Shown: positions 33,747 to 42,073 of the stretch, one piece after another
How the letters are laid out: the number at the start of each line of letters is the position of its first letter
How positions within the stretch are numbered: the stretch's first letter is position 1
Source of the DNA: an uncultured bacterium
GTDB taxonomy: Bacteria; Desulfobacterota; Binatia; UBA1149; CAITLU01
DNA length: 64,000 nt
Assembly: GCA_903893315.1 (NCBI GenBank)
Contig: CAITLU010000002.1
Coordinates: 121,866-185,865 of the forward strand
Reading direction: 5' to 3'
Notes under the pieces: model-generated
Database searches by the model: none
The model's input: only the letters and a program-made list of their open reading frames with translations
What the model was told of the DNA's origin: nothing
Program-made: the position numbers and the translations under genes

Positions 33747-34976
33747 TCAGTTTACCAACTGGACCGGAATCCGCCCGCGAATCTCAGCGAATACGCCAGT
33801 CAGGTCAGCCGCAGAGTTTGCGAAGTGTTCGCTGCCTCCCGTCGCTTGGGCGATGTCCTGCATGAGCGGTCGGTCGGCCTGCAGGCCCAAGCTGACCCCA
33901 TGAATCACGATCCCGTAGCCGCCTGCCACCGCGGCTTGTTGACGCGCGAAGACCTTGCCTGCGTTAGTGTCGGAGAGAGACCCGGTGCATGATCCGGTCG
34001 AATTGCAGGTTGGCGCACCGTCGGAAACCAGCACTATGATCTTGGCTGTGCTGGCGCGGGCCCTCACGCTTCTAAGTTCTGCCACACCCTTGGCGATTCC
34101 GTCGCCTATGTTCGTGTAGCGGGCTCCGTTGCAGAAGTCTGGCGTTGTGATGGCGTCGATTGTGCTGCTGACGGTCGTGAACGGGCTTATGAGAGTGCGG
34201 TTGATCGGACTCTTCGCTGTGTTGGCAAATGTTTCCATCGCGAGTTGATCGACGATGGGGTTGAAATCCGAAATGAAAATCTTGGCCGAAGCGCGGAGCG
34301 TATCGAAAGGCTGGTAGCCGCTAGCGTTGGGCGTTCCGCAGCCGCAACTGCTGTTTGTCCACTTGTCACCGACTCTGACAGTGGTGCCTGTTGTCAGCTT
34401 GGTGCACGTCGTCCAGACGGTGTCGTAAACCATAGACGAAGAGGTGTCGAGTACCAGGATCATGTCGACGGCTGCGAGAACTGCGGTGCCGGACGCCGTG
34501 ATTTCGACGCTGTTCAGGCCCACCGTTGGACCAAAGAGAAGCGCGAGCGGTCCTTGTGTTGTTCCCGAGGTCTTACGCAGGGTGACGCGCAGGGCGTTCT
34601 TGGGCGTGCCGTTGACGGTGAAAGTGGGACTCGCCCAACTTCCGAATTGGATGTCCGTTGCCGTATTGATCGGAATCGCACCGCCGACGAGTTTGTTGGC
34701 AGTAGCCACCTGCTGGGCCTTGGCAATGGCGTTGGCTTCGGCCACCGACTGGCTGGTTGCCAACTCACGCACGCCTGCCAGAGCCCCGGCATCGGCGGCG
34801 ACCTGAAGCTGTCGCCGCGCCGTGTACACGTACCCCATGTCGACGGCGAGTGCGGCCACACCCAGGAAGGCTACCAATCCCATAGCCATCAGGATGGCCA
34901 TGGAGCCTCTTTCGCCTGAAATCTCGAGTTCGGAAGGCTCCATTACGCTGCCCCCGCCATTGCACGTGGCGTTCAT
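33747..34976 (-). CDS. TadG-like pilus protein with von Willebrand factor A domain
   Basis: The ATG at 34976 overlaps the stop of the preceding TadE-like gene by 4 bp (ATGA). The 409-residue protein has an N-terminal Tad helix (MAILMAMGLVAFLGVAAL) and then GYVYTARRQLQVAADAGALAG, characteristic of TadG/RcpC-type proteins. A vWA domain follows with the MIDAS DMILVLDTSSSMVYD and IIVLVSDGAPTC. It is anchored in the inner membrane facing the periplasm and probably contributes to Flp pilus biogenesis or surface adhesion. CGCG and related Cys residues may form disulfides. Confidence 0.88.
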   Translation of the reverse strand: MNATCNGGGSVMEPSELEISGERGSMAILMAMGLVAFLGVAALAVDMGYVYTARRQLQVAADAGALAGVRELATSQSVAEANAIAKAQQVATANKLVGGAIPINTATDIQFGSWASPTFTVNGTPKNALRVTLRKTSGTTQGPLALLFGPTVGLNSVEITASGTAVLAAVDMILVLDTSSSMVYDTVWTTCTKLTTGTTVRVGDKWTNSSCGCGTPNASGYQPFDTLRASAKIFISDFNPIVDQLAMETFANTAKSPINRTLISPFTTVSSTIDAITTPDFCNGARYTNIGDGIAKGVAELRSVRARASTAKIIVLVSDGAPTCNSTGSCTGSLSDTNAGKVFARQQAAVAGGYGIVIHGVSLGLQADRPLMQDIAQATGGSEHFANSAADLTGVFAEIRGRIPVQLVN

Positions 34977-35434
34977 TCGTGACGCATCGTTACCGATGCT
35001 GAAATGGGAATGGTCGGAGTGCTCCAACCCATTGCCGGAATCTCCGCGAAGAGCGCGACATTGTGGGTGACTTGAACCGTGACCAGGGAGTCTCCGTTAC
35101 TTGTGGTGCCAACTCCCGTTATTGTTGATTGATAGTCGGCGCCGATGTCGGTGACCGAAAGGTAGGTCGAAAGCGCCGACTTGACCTGGGCTTCCGTGCT
35201 GCCCTGGATTGTGCCTGTACGCGTTGCCGACTGGGCGGCCGCAAGCAGGTGCTTCTGGAGATAAAACACTTGCGCACTTTGCAGGGACCCTAATACCAGC
35301 AGTAGTGCGACAGGCAGGATGATGGCGAATTCAACAGCCGCGATGCCTGATCTCGAAGAGCGCGAAACGCTCGAGGCTACTGAGTCGGATGCGCGCCATG
35401 TGTTGAGGGCTTTGAAAATATTGGTGAGCGTCAT
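34973..35434 (-). CDS. TadE-like pilus assembly protein
   Basis: This protein has the TadE motif SGIAAVEFAIILPVALLLVLG and then LQKHLLAAAQSATRTGTIQ. ATG at 35434 gives 153 residues with an AAGG upstream; the alternative ATG at 35473 lacks a ribosome binding site. A sigma-54-like promoter match at 35499-35516 would put transcription start near 35489, consistent with either start and inconsistent with one at 35509. It is the first gene of the leftward Tad triplet. Confidence 0.83.
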   Translation of the reverse strand: MTLTNIFKALNTWRASDSVASSVSRSSRSGIAAVEFAIILPVALLLVLGSLQSAQVFYLQKHLLAAAQSATRTGTIQGSTEAQVKSALSTYLSVTDIGADYQSTITGVGTTSNGDSLVTVQVTHNVALFAEIPAMGWSTPTIPISASVTMRHE

Positions 35435-35498
35435 GCGCAGATCGCCTTCAGGATGGATTCTGTTTGTTGCCATCACGGAACTACCCAGCAGAGAGTCC

Positions 35499-35516
35499 TT
35501 GCAACGCATAGGCCAA
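35499..35516 (-). promoter_or_regulatory. candidate sigma-54 (-24/-12) promoter for the Tad genes
   Basis: On the minus strand TTGGCCTATGCGTTGCAA has GG and GC spaced as in the TGGCAC-N5-TTGC consensus, with the TTGCA -12 box intact. It is followed about 65-80 nt later by the first Tad gene. The -24 box (TGGCCT) deviates at two positions, so this is a prediction only. Confidence 0.4.
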
Positions 35517-36381
35517 TTACTTCCGGAGCGCCGCGCCGACGAAAACTTTGGCCATGGTCAAAGCTGACGCAATGGCCATCTCGTTTTTGCGCCTCGTCCG
35601 GGGGGCTTCTTCGGAATATTGTGGCAACGGTGCGAGATGGCCGCTCGCGCGGTGAGTTAGCCCACGAATAGCGGCTACTAAATCGTGTTGATCTGGAGGC
35701 TATGACCCGGCTGCGGGATAACCCGGATGTATGCGGTGTGGAGAAATCGCCATCGGGGCAGTTGAAAAGCCTGGCTGCTGCGGAGGTTCTGCCGCACCAC
35801 ATGCTGCGGAAATCCCGCACCAAAATGAACACAGGTGCTCATTCCGGAGCGAGTTCGGGCTTGGCTGCTGGAAGTTGGTCGGCGGCCTTGGGTTGTCCTT
35901 GGGGCTGGCATCGCGCTTCGCAATGTCTCCGGCGCACCTCGGGAATCGCCACAGTCGCGGCCGGTGAGCAGGACTCCTGCCCAATTCCTTGCCGCGCAGG
36001 CGGAGGTCCCGGGCGGAGCTGAATGAAGGAAGGTGTGAGGGTGCTGCCCCGAGCGACGCCACGCAGATAGCGGCGGCTTTCGTGGCAGGCCGCGACTTTG
36101 ATGCGAACGCCGGCGACCCTTGCTGTTGCTTCGCAGACGCAGCACCGGCCTCAACCGCAAGCTCGGTGCCAGCCGGATTCCATTGCCGACGACGACAAAC
36201 TCGATCGATGAGGTGATCGAATTCCGGCCTTTCCCCGGTCGTGCGGGCCGTTCGCTATGAAGGTCACGAGAAGCGAGGAGGCCCCGTGTCCTTCATTGCA
36301 CAACGACAAGCCATATCGGGGGAGGGCTTGGCGGGCACGCCCGGGCCCCGATCACTCTCGGAATGTGAGGGAAAGCGCGTT
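35517..36381. other. 865-bp region without a supported gene
   Basis: Reading frames here are arginine/serine-rich with no recognisable motif and no good ribosome binding site, as expected for chance frames in GC-rich DNA. The right half of the region may contain the transcript end of the small Cys-rich gene at 36382. I see no RNA gene, repeat or mobile element. Confidence 0.5.
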
Positions 36382-36645
36382 CTATCGGCAGCGCTCGGAG
36401 GTCGGCTTCCGGCGCTGGCACGCGATGGTTTCGGTAACCCCACTGGAAATGAACGCGCAGGCGTTCGTGATCGCTCCTTCCCGGGCCTGCTCGATCGTGG
36501 CGGCGCTGACCGTCCGGCACTGCGATCGCCCCTGGTAGTCGATACAGATTTCACAGGAGTGCGCGTCGGCTACCAGCGACTGGGCGATGACGAACACCGC
36601 GATGCCAACGAACAAGAGTAGGCCTACGATTCCTGCGCGGCTCAT
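36382..36645 (-). CDS. small secreted or membrane-anchored Cys-rich protein
   Basis: This 87-residue protein begins with a hydrophobic segment (GIVGLLLFVGIAVFVIAQSL) that could be a signal peptide or anchor. The remaining ~60 residues contain six Cys: CEIC, SQC, NAC, IAC and a C-terminal ERC, enough for three disulfides. It is unrecognised and stands alone between the Tad locus and a histone-like gene. The hydrophobic start plus even Cys number makes it more credible than the surrounding chance frames. Confidence 0.5.
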   Translation of the reverse strand: MSRAGIVGLLLFVGIAVFVIAQSLVADAHSCEICIDYQGRSQCRTVSAATIEQAREGAITNACAFISSGVTETIACQRRKPTSERCR

Positions 36646-36821
36646 GCGGTCGGACCATAACGGCCACCGCGCTGCGGGGCAACGCTAAGACGGCAGGAGA
36701 AGATGCGTCGCATGTGATGACGCGGCTCCCGCCTTTCGCGTTGGGGGATCTGCCAACCAGTCCCGGGCTCGGTGCAGAAAATGCTTGCGCCGTCCCCCGC
36801 CCCGGTCGTATAGCGTAGTAC

Positions 36822-37169
36822 ATGACACCTAAATCATCTGATCGAGTCCGAGACGTGATCCGTGAAGTTGAGCGCGCAGCGCGTGCGCTCGGTGATGGCT
36901 TGCGCAAGCGGGCTGGCAAGGCCTCGGTGCCCGCGGACCTTGAGTCTGTGCTGCACCAACTTCTGCAGGGCCTGACCGGCATAGCTTCGCAGATAGAGAA
37001 GGCGGTAGGGGAACTCCGTCGCTATCTCGAGACCAACGCCGAGAGGACAGCCGGTGGCGGCAAGCGCAAGGCGGCTAAGAAGAAGGCTTCCAAGAAAAAG
37101 GGAGCGGCCAAGAAGCGGCCCGCCGCGAAGAAGCCGGCGACGAAGAAGGTCGCGAAGCCGCGGGGCTAG
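36822..37169 (+). CDS. small histone H1-like basic protein with Lys/Ala-rich tail
   Basis: This 115-residue protein has an amphipathic helical N-terminal two-thirds (RVRDVIREVERAARALGDG, LHQLLQGLTGIASQIEKAV) likely to form a coiled coil, and a tail of KAAKKKASKKK, KKRPAAKKPATKK repeats resembling eukaryotic H1 and bacterial HC1/AlgP tails. Such tails bind nucleic acid or polyanions, so a nucleoid-associated or phasin-like function is possible. No ribosome binding site is strong. It is monocistronic. Confidence 0.72.
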   Translation: MTPKSSDRVRDVIREVERAARALGDGLRKRAGKASVPADLESVLHQLLQGLTGIASQIEKAVGELRRYLETNAERTAGGGKRKAAKKKASKKKGAAKKRPAAKKPATKKVAKPRG

Positions 37170-37336
37170 CGGCCCGGCCTCTGTCCCGTTCTTCAACGCA
37201 TGTCACGTGGCCCGCGGCACATCCCGAGAGGGCGGGGTGTGGCTCGCCTTGCGTTCGGGCCAAGGGTACAGAAGCGGCGCACTCAGGGAATTTTCGGGCG
37301 GCGGTGGCACTGCCGACCCGTCGGTTGAGGGGAACC

Positions 37337-37975
37337 ATGAAACAATACGGGAAATCTTTAGTAGTTACGCTGTCTCTTTTTCTGTCGACAACCGCGCTTG
37401 TCGGGCTGGCTAGCGCAGAGGATGGGGCCCAAGCGGAGGTGCGAAAGGCGGATCTCGGCTTCTCGGTCGGCGCCGGAGCAGGCGTGGCCAACTTCGACGA
37501 CTTCGACACCACCCAATTCGCCTGGCGCGTGCAGGCTGCGTACAGCCCCTGCAAGTGGATCGCGGGAGAGATCGAGTGGCTCGACCTCGGCGCGCCGAAC
37601 AACAAGTTCCAGCTATTCCAACCGAACGGTTCGCCTAGCGGCGACCCCGCCAAGGTGGAGATGGCTGCCAGCGGTTTCAATCTTTCCGTCGTGCCGGTTC
37701 TTCCTCTCGGAGATGACTGGACTTTGTTCGCCAAGCTTGGAGGTTACTTCTGGGACGGCAATTTTGCCGGCGCCAAGGGCGGCAACTGGTCCTCCGACAT
37801 GAGCTTTGGGGCGGGCGTGACATACAAGCTCTTTCCCACCTTCGGAGCCGGCGTGAAGGCCGAATGGACTCGCGTGATGCTCGAGGTCGGAGGGCAGAGC
37901 TTCTCCGCTGGGTCGATGCCGTCCTTCAACGATCCGGTCGACGTTTTCACCGTGGGAGCGTTTTTCCTCTTCTAG
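37337..37975 (+). CDS. outer-membrane beta-barrel protein
   Basis: ATG at 37337 after GAGGGGAACC begins a signal peptide (KSLVVTLSLFLSTTALVG, cleavage near ASA). The mature part has barrel strands LGFSVGAGAGVANFDDF, FAWRVQAAYSPCKWIAGEIEWL, DWTLFAKLGGYFW, TYKLFPTFGAGVKAEW and terminal VFTVGAFFLF. It is of the 8-strand OmpW/OmpA-like kind, distinct from those near 10-13 kb. A terminator hairpin follows. Function unknown. Confidence 0.83.
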   Translation: MKQYGKSLVVTLSLFLSTTALVGLASAEDGAQAEVRKADLGFSVGAGAGVANFDDFDTTQFAWRVQAAYSPCKWIAGEIEWLDLGAPNNKFQLFQPNGSPSGDPAKVEMAASGFNLSVVPVLPLGDDWTLFAKLGGYFWDGNFAGAKGGNWSSDMSFGAGVTYKLFPTFGAGVKAEWTRVMLEVGGQSFSAGSMPSFNDPVDVFTVGAFFLF

Positions 37976-38007
37976 CTCGCCTGTATTGTTTTGGCGTAGG
38001 AGTTGCG

Positions 38008-38042
38008 TGCGGGAGGGGCGAAGGCTCCTCCCGCAGTCGTTT
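38008..38042 (+). terminator. terminator after the barrel gene at 37337
   Basis: TGCGGGAGG (38008-38016) and CCTCCCGCA (38027-38035) form a 9-bp stem, extendable inward by one or two pairs, followed by GTCGTTTGT. It lies 33 nt after the stop. The T-tract is short. Confidence 0.6.
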
Positions 38043-38309
38043 GTGCGCGAAGGCGCACCACTGCGCAGGTTTCTTCGACCGATGCCCGTCGTGTAAAATG
38101 TCGACTCGTCTACGGTGGTTACGGGCTCCGAGTCTTCAATGGCTGGCGAGTCCGGCCAATGTCCTGGATCGTTAACTCTTCCTTCGAATGGTCGATCGCG
38201 TTGTCCGGCGCGCAAGGGCCGACAAAAATGCGGTCGGTCGTCTTTCTGGCGGCAGCAGACGGTCGCTATAATGTGAACGCAAGATCTTCAGTCTTGTATT
38301 GAGGTGCAT

Positions 38310-39011
38310 ATGAACGTTCGTTGGGGAAAAAGCCTGTCTGTGGCGGTGTCGTCGTTCTTGCTTTGCTCGGCCGCAGCGTCTGCGTCTTTCGCCTCGCAGA
38401 GTGAACTGGACGCCCGTGCGCGCCGCGCGGCGGCGGTTTTCAGTGAACTGCGCGACATGCCAGATCATGAAGTGCCGGCGGATTTGCTGGCGCACAGTCG
38501 CTGCGTGGCGGTGGTTCCAAATCTGGTGAAGGCCGCGTGGTTCGTTGGCGGCCACTACGGCAAAGGCTTGGTCAGTTGCCGCTCCACATACGGAGAGTGG
38601 AGCCCGCCGGTACACGTTCTGTTGACGGGAGGAAGCTTCGGCCTCCAGTTCGGCGCTTCTTCGACCGACGTCGTGCTGTTCTTCATGAGCGAAGCGAGCG
38701 TGCGCTCGCTGCTTTCGAGCAAGATCAAACTTTCGGGTGAGGCCGGCGTGGCCGCCGGGCCAGTGGGCCGCAAGGCCGAAGCAGCTACTGATCTCAAGTT
38801 TGGTGCGGAGATCTACTCGTATGCGCGCTCGCGCGGCTTGTTCGTCGGGATGTCGCTCGAAGGTGCGTACTTGGGTGTCGATCGTTCCGACACGCACGAC
38901 TACTACGGCAAGAGCTACTCGGCGCAGAGCATACTCTTCGACCACAAAGTGTCGCGGGTTCCCAAGTCAGCGTGGGACTTCCTTGGAGTCTTGCCGCGCA
39001 GCGGCCGATAG
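38310..39011 (+). CDS. SYLF / Ysc84-domain lipid-binding protein, exported
   Basis: ATG at 38310 (MNVRWGKSLSVAVSSFLL) begins a signal peptide ending near SFA. The 233-residue precursor then shows the SYLF/Ysc84 module: HSRCVAVVPNLVKAAWFVGG, GKGLVSCRSTYGEWSPPVHV, FGASSTDVVLFFMSE and GLFVGMSLEGAYLGVD. In eukaryotes this module binds phosphoinositides. Bacterial versions are periplasmic or outer-membrane proteins of unknown role. It abuts, tail to tail, the metallo-beta-lactamase-fold gene with no gap. Confidence 0.86.
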   Translation: MNVRWGKSLSVAVSSFLLCSAAASASFASQSELDARARRAAAVFSELRDMPDHEVPADLLAHSRCVAVVPNLVKAAWFVGGHYGKGLVSCRSTYGEWSPPVHVLLTGGSFGLQFGASSTDVVLFFMSEASVRSLLSSKIKLSGEAGVAAGPVGRKAEAATDLKFGAEIYSYARSRGLFVGMSLEGAYLGVDRSDTHDYYGKSYSAQSILFDHKVSRVPKSAWDFLGVLPRSGR

Positions 39012-39971
39012 TCATCCGCGGTCTGCGTTGTCGGGAGCCGGGATCGGCACGGGAGGCGGTGCCGGTGCGGTGTATGTCACCGCGCCGGTGGCTTCCTCCC
39101 AGGCGCGCTTGATGACAAAGTCGTGGTCCAGTCGCACCACGAACGGCACGACGATGGGCGTCATCGTCTTTTCTGTTTCAAGTCTTGCGTCTTTCAGGGT
39201 CTGAGCCAGCGTCTTGTGCTCGCGGGCCGCGGTTTCTCCGACGGTCCACAACTCGCGCAGGAAAGTTTGGAATTTGCGCAGCCCGTCCTTGTCGGAGACC
39301 TCGCCATGGCCGGGGATGATGCGGTCGAAGTCCAGGGCCAGGATGCGGTCGATGGTGCCGATCCACTCTTTGATCGAACCGCCAGCCTCCAGGTCTATGT
39401 TCGGGAAACGGTCGTTGAAAAAAAGGTCGCCGGCGTGGAGTAGTCGTTCGTTTTCGAAGAGCACGACGAGGTCTCCGTCCGTGTGTCCGCGGCCGAGCCA
39501 GAGGCAACGGATGCGTTTGTCGCCGATCTCGAGAAGTTGCTCGGTGTCGAACGTTCTTGAGGGCAGCAGGCTGGCCGCATCGCCCTGCCAGTACTCGGCG
39601 TCATGTTCGAGCAGATGCTGGCGGGTGCGGGTAGTCGACAGTACCGGTGTTGTCGGCGGGAAGGCAGTGTTCCCGTGGGTGTGGTCGAGGTGATAGTGGG
39701 TGTTGATGATGGCGGCGACCCTGCCGCCGCCGAACTCCTCCACTTTCTCGCGGATCTTCTTTCCCTGCGATTTGAACGTCATCGTATCGACTACGACGGG
39801 GCCGACTGATGTCTTCAGCACACCTACGTTGCCGCCCATGCCGGTCAGTATCGCGACGTCGTCGGAGATGATCTGCATCTCGATCGAACGCACCGAGTAC
39901 CATACCCACGCGCCGCCGGCCGGGAGCACGATGGCCAATACGGCCAGAATTCGCAGCAGGTTTTTCTTCAC
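39012..39971 (-). CDS. metallo-beta-lactamase-fold hydrolase, membrane-anchored or secreted
   Basis: This 319-residue protein starts with KKNLLRILAVLAIVLPAGG, a signal or anchor segment, then a metallo-beta-lactamase fold. Metal ligands appear in order as NTHYHLDHTHGN (HxHxDH), LGRGHTDGDLVV and RIIPGHGEVSD. The Q/R-rich C-terminal helix is typical of the MBL group that includes quinoprotein relay (SoxH-like) hydrolases. The start is GTG. Substrate cannot be inferred; beta-lactamase activity is not implied. It converges exactly with the SYLF gene. Confidence 0.87.
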   Translation of the reverse strand: MKKNLLRILAVLAIVLPAGGAWVWYSVRSIEMQIISDDVAILTGMGGNVGVLKTSVGPVVVDTMTFKSQGKKIREKVEEFGGGRVAAIINTHYHLDHTHGNTAFPPTTPVLSTTRTRQHLLEHDAEYWQGDAASLLPSRTFDTEQLLEIGDKRIRCLWLGRGHTDGDLVVLFENERLLHAGDLFFNDRFPNIDLEAGGSIKEWIGTIDRILALDFDRIIPGHGEVSDKDGLRKFQTFLRELWTVGETAAREHKTLAQTLKDARLETEKTMTPIVVPFVVRLDHDFVIKRAWEEATGAVTYTAPAPPPVPIPAPDNADRG

Positions 39972-40094
39972 GATCGTTTCTACTCCGGCGCGACTGCTTC
40001 AAGAGCGACCGTTGCCGCACGCGAATGTCGAATTGCGTGCGAGGCTATCGGTTGTCCCGACACCACAGATCCGCCGTGGGTCACGGCGGATGTC

Positions 40095-41066
40095 TCACTT
40101 CCCGCTCTGTGCCTCATCCGCTTGAACTTCGTTGTGCAACTCGCGTCCCTGTCGATAGCGCTCCAGGTTGCCGAGAAAAATCTCGGTGGCGCGGTCGTCG
40201 CTTTCATCGCTGCGACCGCTTGAGTGCGGCGTGATGATCACGTTCGGCAGAGACCACAGTGGGCTTGTCGGCGGCAAGGGTTCTTCGTGGAATACGTCGA
40301 GCGCCGCTCCGGCAAGGCGCGTGGCGCGTAGCGCTTCAGCCAACGCTTCCTCGTCGATGAGTTCGCCGCGAGCGACGTTGATCAGGAAAGAAGTCGGGCG
40401 CAGCAGTGCCAGACGCCGACGATCTAGCAGCCCTCGAGTCTGGGGTGTAAGGGGCAGTGCCAGCACGATGAAGTCGGCCTCTGGAATAACCACGTCCAGA
40501 TCCTCGAGCGGGCGTACGCGAAAGGAAGTGCCGCTGCGCGGACGTCGCGTCAGAGCGACAACGTTCATGCCGAAAGCCGCCGCCTTCGCTGCGACTTCTT
40601 CGCCGATCGGACCGAGCCCGATGATAGCGAGGTTGGCTCCGCCCAGTTCACGCACCCGGTGGGGTTCCCACGCGGCGCGGCTGCGGGCCTCTTCCCAACT
40701 GCGGTAGTCACGCGAAAGGCACAGCATGTAGAACAGCACGGTTTCGGCTACCGCGGCCGCACTTGCACCCGAGGAGGTGCTGAGCCGCACGCCCCTCTCC
40801 ATAAAGTGGTTGAAGATGGGATGATCGATGCCGGCGCTGAAAGAGTGCAGCCAGCGCAGCCCCTGGCAGTCGAGCAGCGGCAACAAGAAATCGCGGGTGC
40901 GATCCGGATAGATATCTCCGGAAAAGAACGCCACTTCTATCGAAGCAGGGTCCGAACTGGGCCCCTGCGTTTCGAGGATGACGCGGGGAGTTCCGGGTGC
41001 CGCGGCCTCCAGCCGCTGGCCCCAGCGTTTCTCTACGAAATCCGACACGAAGATTGATCCGGACAC
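40095..41066 (-). CDS. D-isomer-specific 2-hydroxyacid dehydrogenase
   Basis: A GTG at 41066, preceded by AGGAGAACCCCCC, gives 323 residues, the usual length. The NAD-binding motif is AIIGLGPIGEEVAAKAAAFG. The catalytic Arg is in NVARGELIDEEAL, the Glu in FHEEPLPP and the His in ITPHSSG. It reduces 2-ketoacids or oxidises D-2-hydroxyacids; substrate unknown. Longer versions of the frame reach 41231 but lack a ribosome binding site. Confidence 0.88.
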   Translation of the reverse strand: MSGSIFVSDFVEKRWGQRLEAAAPGTPRVILETQGPSSDPASIEVAFFSGDIYPDRTRDFLLPLLDCQGLRWLHSFSAGIDHPIFNHFMERGVRLSTSSGASAAAVAETVLFYMLCLSRDYRSWEEARSRAAWEPHRVRELGGANLAIIGLGPIGEEVAAKAAAFGMNVVALTRRPRSGTSFRVRPLEDLDVVIPEADFIVLALPLTPQTRGLLDRRRLALLRPTSFLINVARGELIDEEALAEALRATRLAGAALDVFHEEPLPPTSPLWSLPNVIITPHSSGRSDESDDRATEIFLGNLERYRQGRELHNEVQADEAQSGK

Positions 41067-42073
41067 GGGGGGTTCTCCTACCACAACTCTTGCCAGATGC
41101 GACTGGGCCCGCTTTGTTAGTGAAGCGCAGGTTTGAGCTAATTGTTCGCTGATTCGGAGAACCCGTGAAGAGCGTGACGTATCTTTGGAGATGTCGTGAC
41201 CGCGGTGACGGGGGCGAAGATCCTCCTCCATGGTTCGGTCAGCGAGTGTGCGATCTCCGACTTCGCGATCCGAACTGCCCAGTCCCTCTGACTCACATCT
41301 GCCTGGCGTCGATTGGCTCTCGCGCGGCTATCCGGTCTGTTTAGAAATGACGCTCGCGCCTGGGGATGGGGGGCCAAGCCGAGACGTGGCGCTGTGGGAT
41401 CGGGATGGCCATACGGAGATGAGGGGGCTGAAAGGCCCGCACCAGGTGCACATGTCGGTGTGTCTTCTTGAGGTCGCAGGTCTTGAAAATGGCGGATCGG
41501 CGGCCTCGCGCCCAGCGCGCTGTCCGGCGGCATCGAAGCGCGGCCGGCTCGCCATTGCGGACGGATGTATTCGCGAGTCACAGCGGGCGCTCGCCAAGCT
41601 GGTCGAGGAGCTTACTGCTGCCGCGAAATCTCCTTTGTCGAGATGGCGTGGGGCGCTGCTGCGGATCGCGTGACCGCATGGGCTTTGATTATAGGTCAAT
41701 CGGTTGACGCTAACCTGGCGCTCAAATACGGCATGGGGATGGATTTGTTCCCAGGTGTCAGTTTCCTGGCAGAGCTTTGGGGCTCGCCGGCCATATGACG
41801 GGTGAAGGCCGGTTGACCGGACGTCCGACGGGGCAGGTCGTAAGGCGAGCCAGGAAACGGCGGATCGCCGATAACATGGACCGCGGTCTTGGCATTGCGA
41901 TGTTCTCTCGTGCGGCCAGGAGCCAGGCGCTGTGCGAGTTCCCTCGCTCGGTGTCGGTGGCCGTGGTTGCTGGGAACCTCTTCGAGTGAGTGCAATAAGT
42001 TTTTTTGAGCAGCGGTCGATCGGAGCGGAGACTCTTTCCGCAGGCAGTCCGGGCGATCAGGAGGTCAGACGTC
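41067..42073. other. about 1 kb intergenic region without a supported gene
   Basis: Open frames here on both strands (for example 41230-41673 and 41138-41581) are low-complexity and lack ribosome binding sites or motifs. A small palindrome GTCAA-TCGG-TTGAC lies at 41695-41708 and could be a regulator site for either flanking gene. I see no RNA gene or repeat. Confidence 0.45.

Noticed and set aside
41138..41673. Overlapping ORFs of about 147 codons on both strands in the 41-42 kb gap
   Set aside because: They are low-complexity, Arg/Ser/Pro-rich, and lack start signals and motifs.
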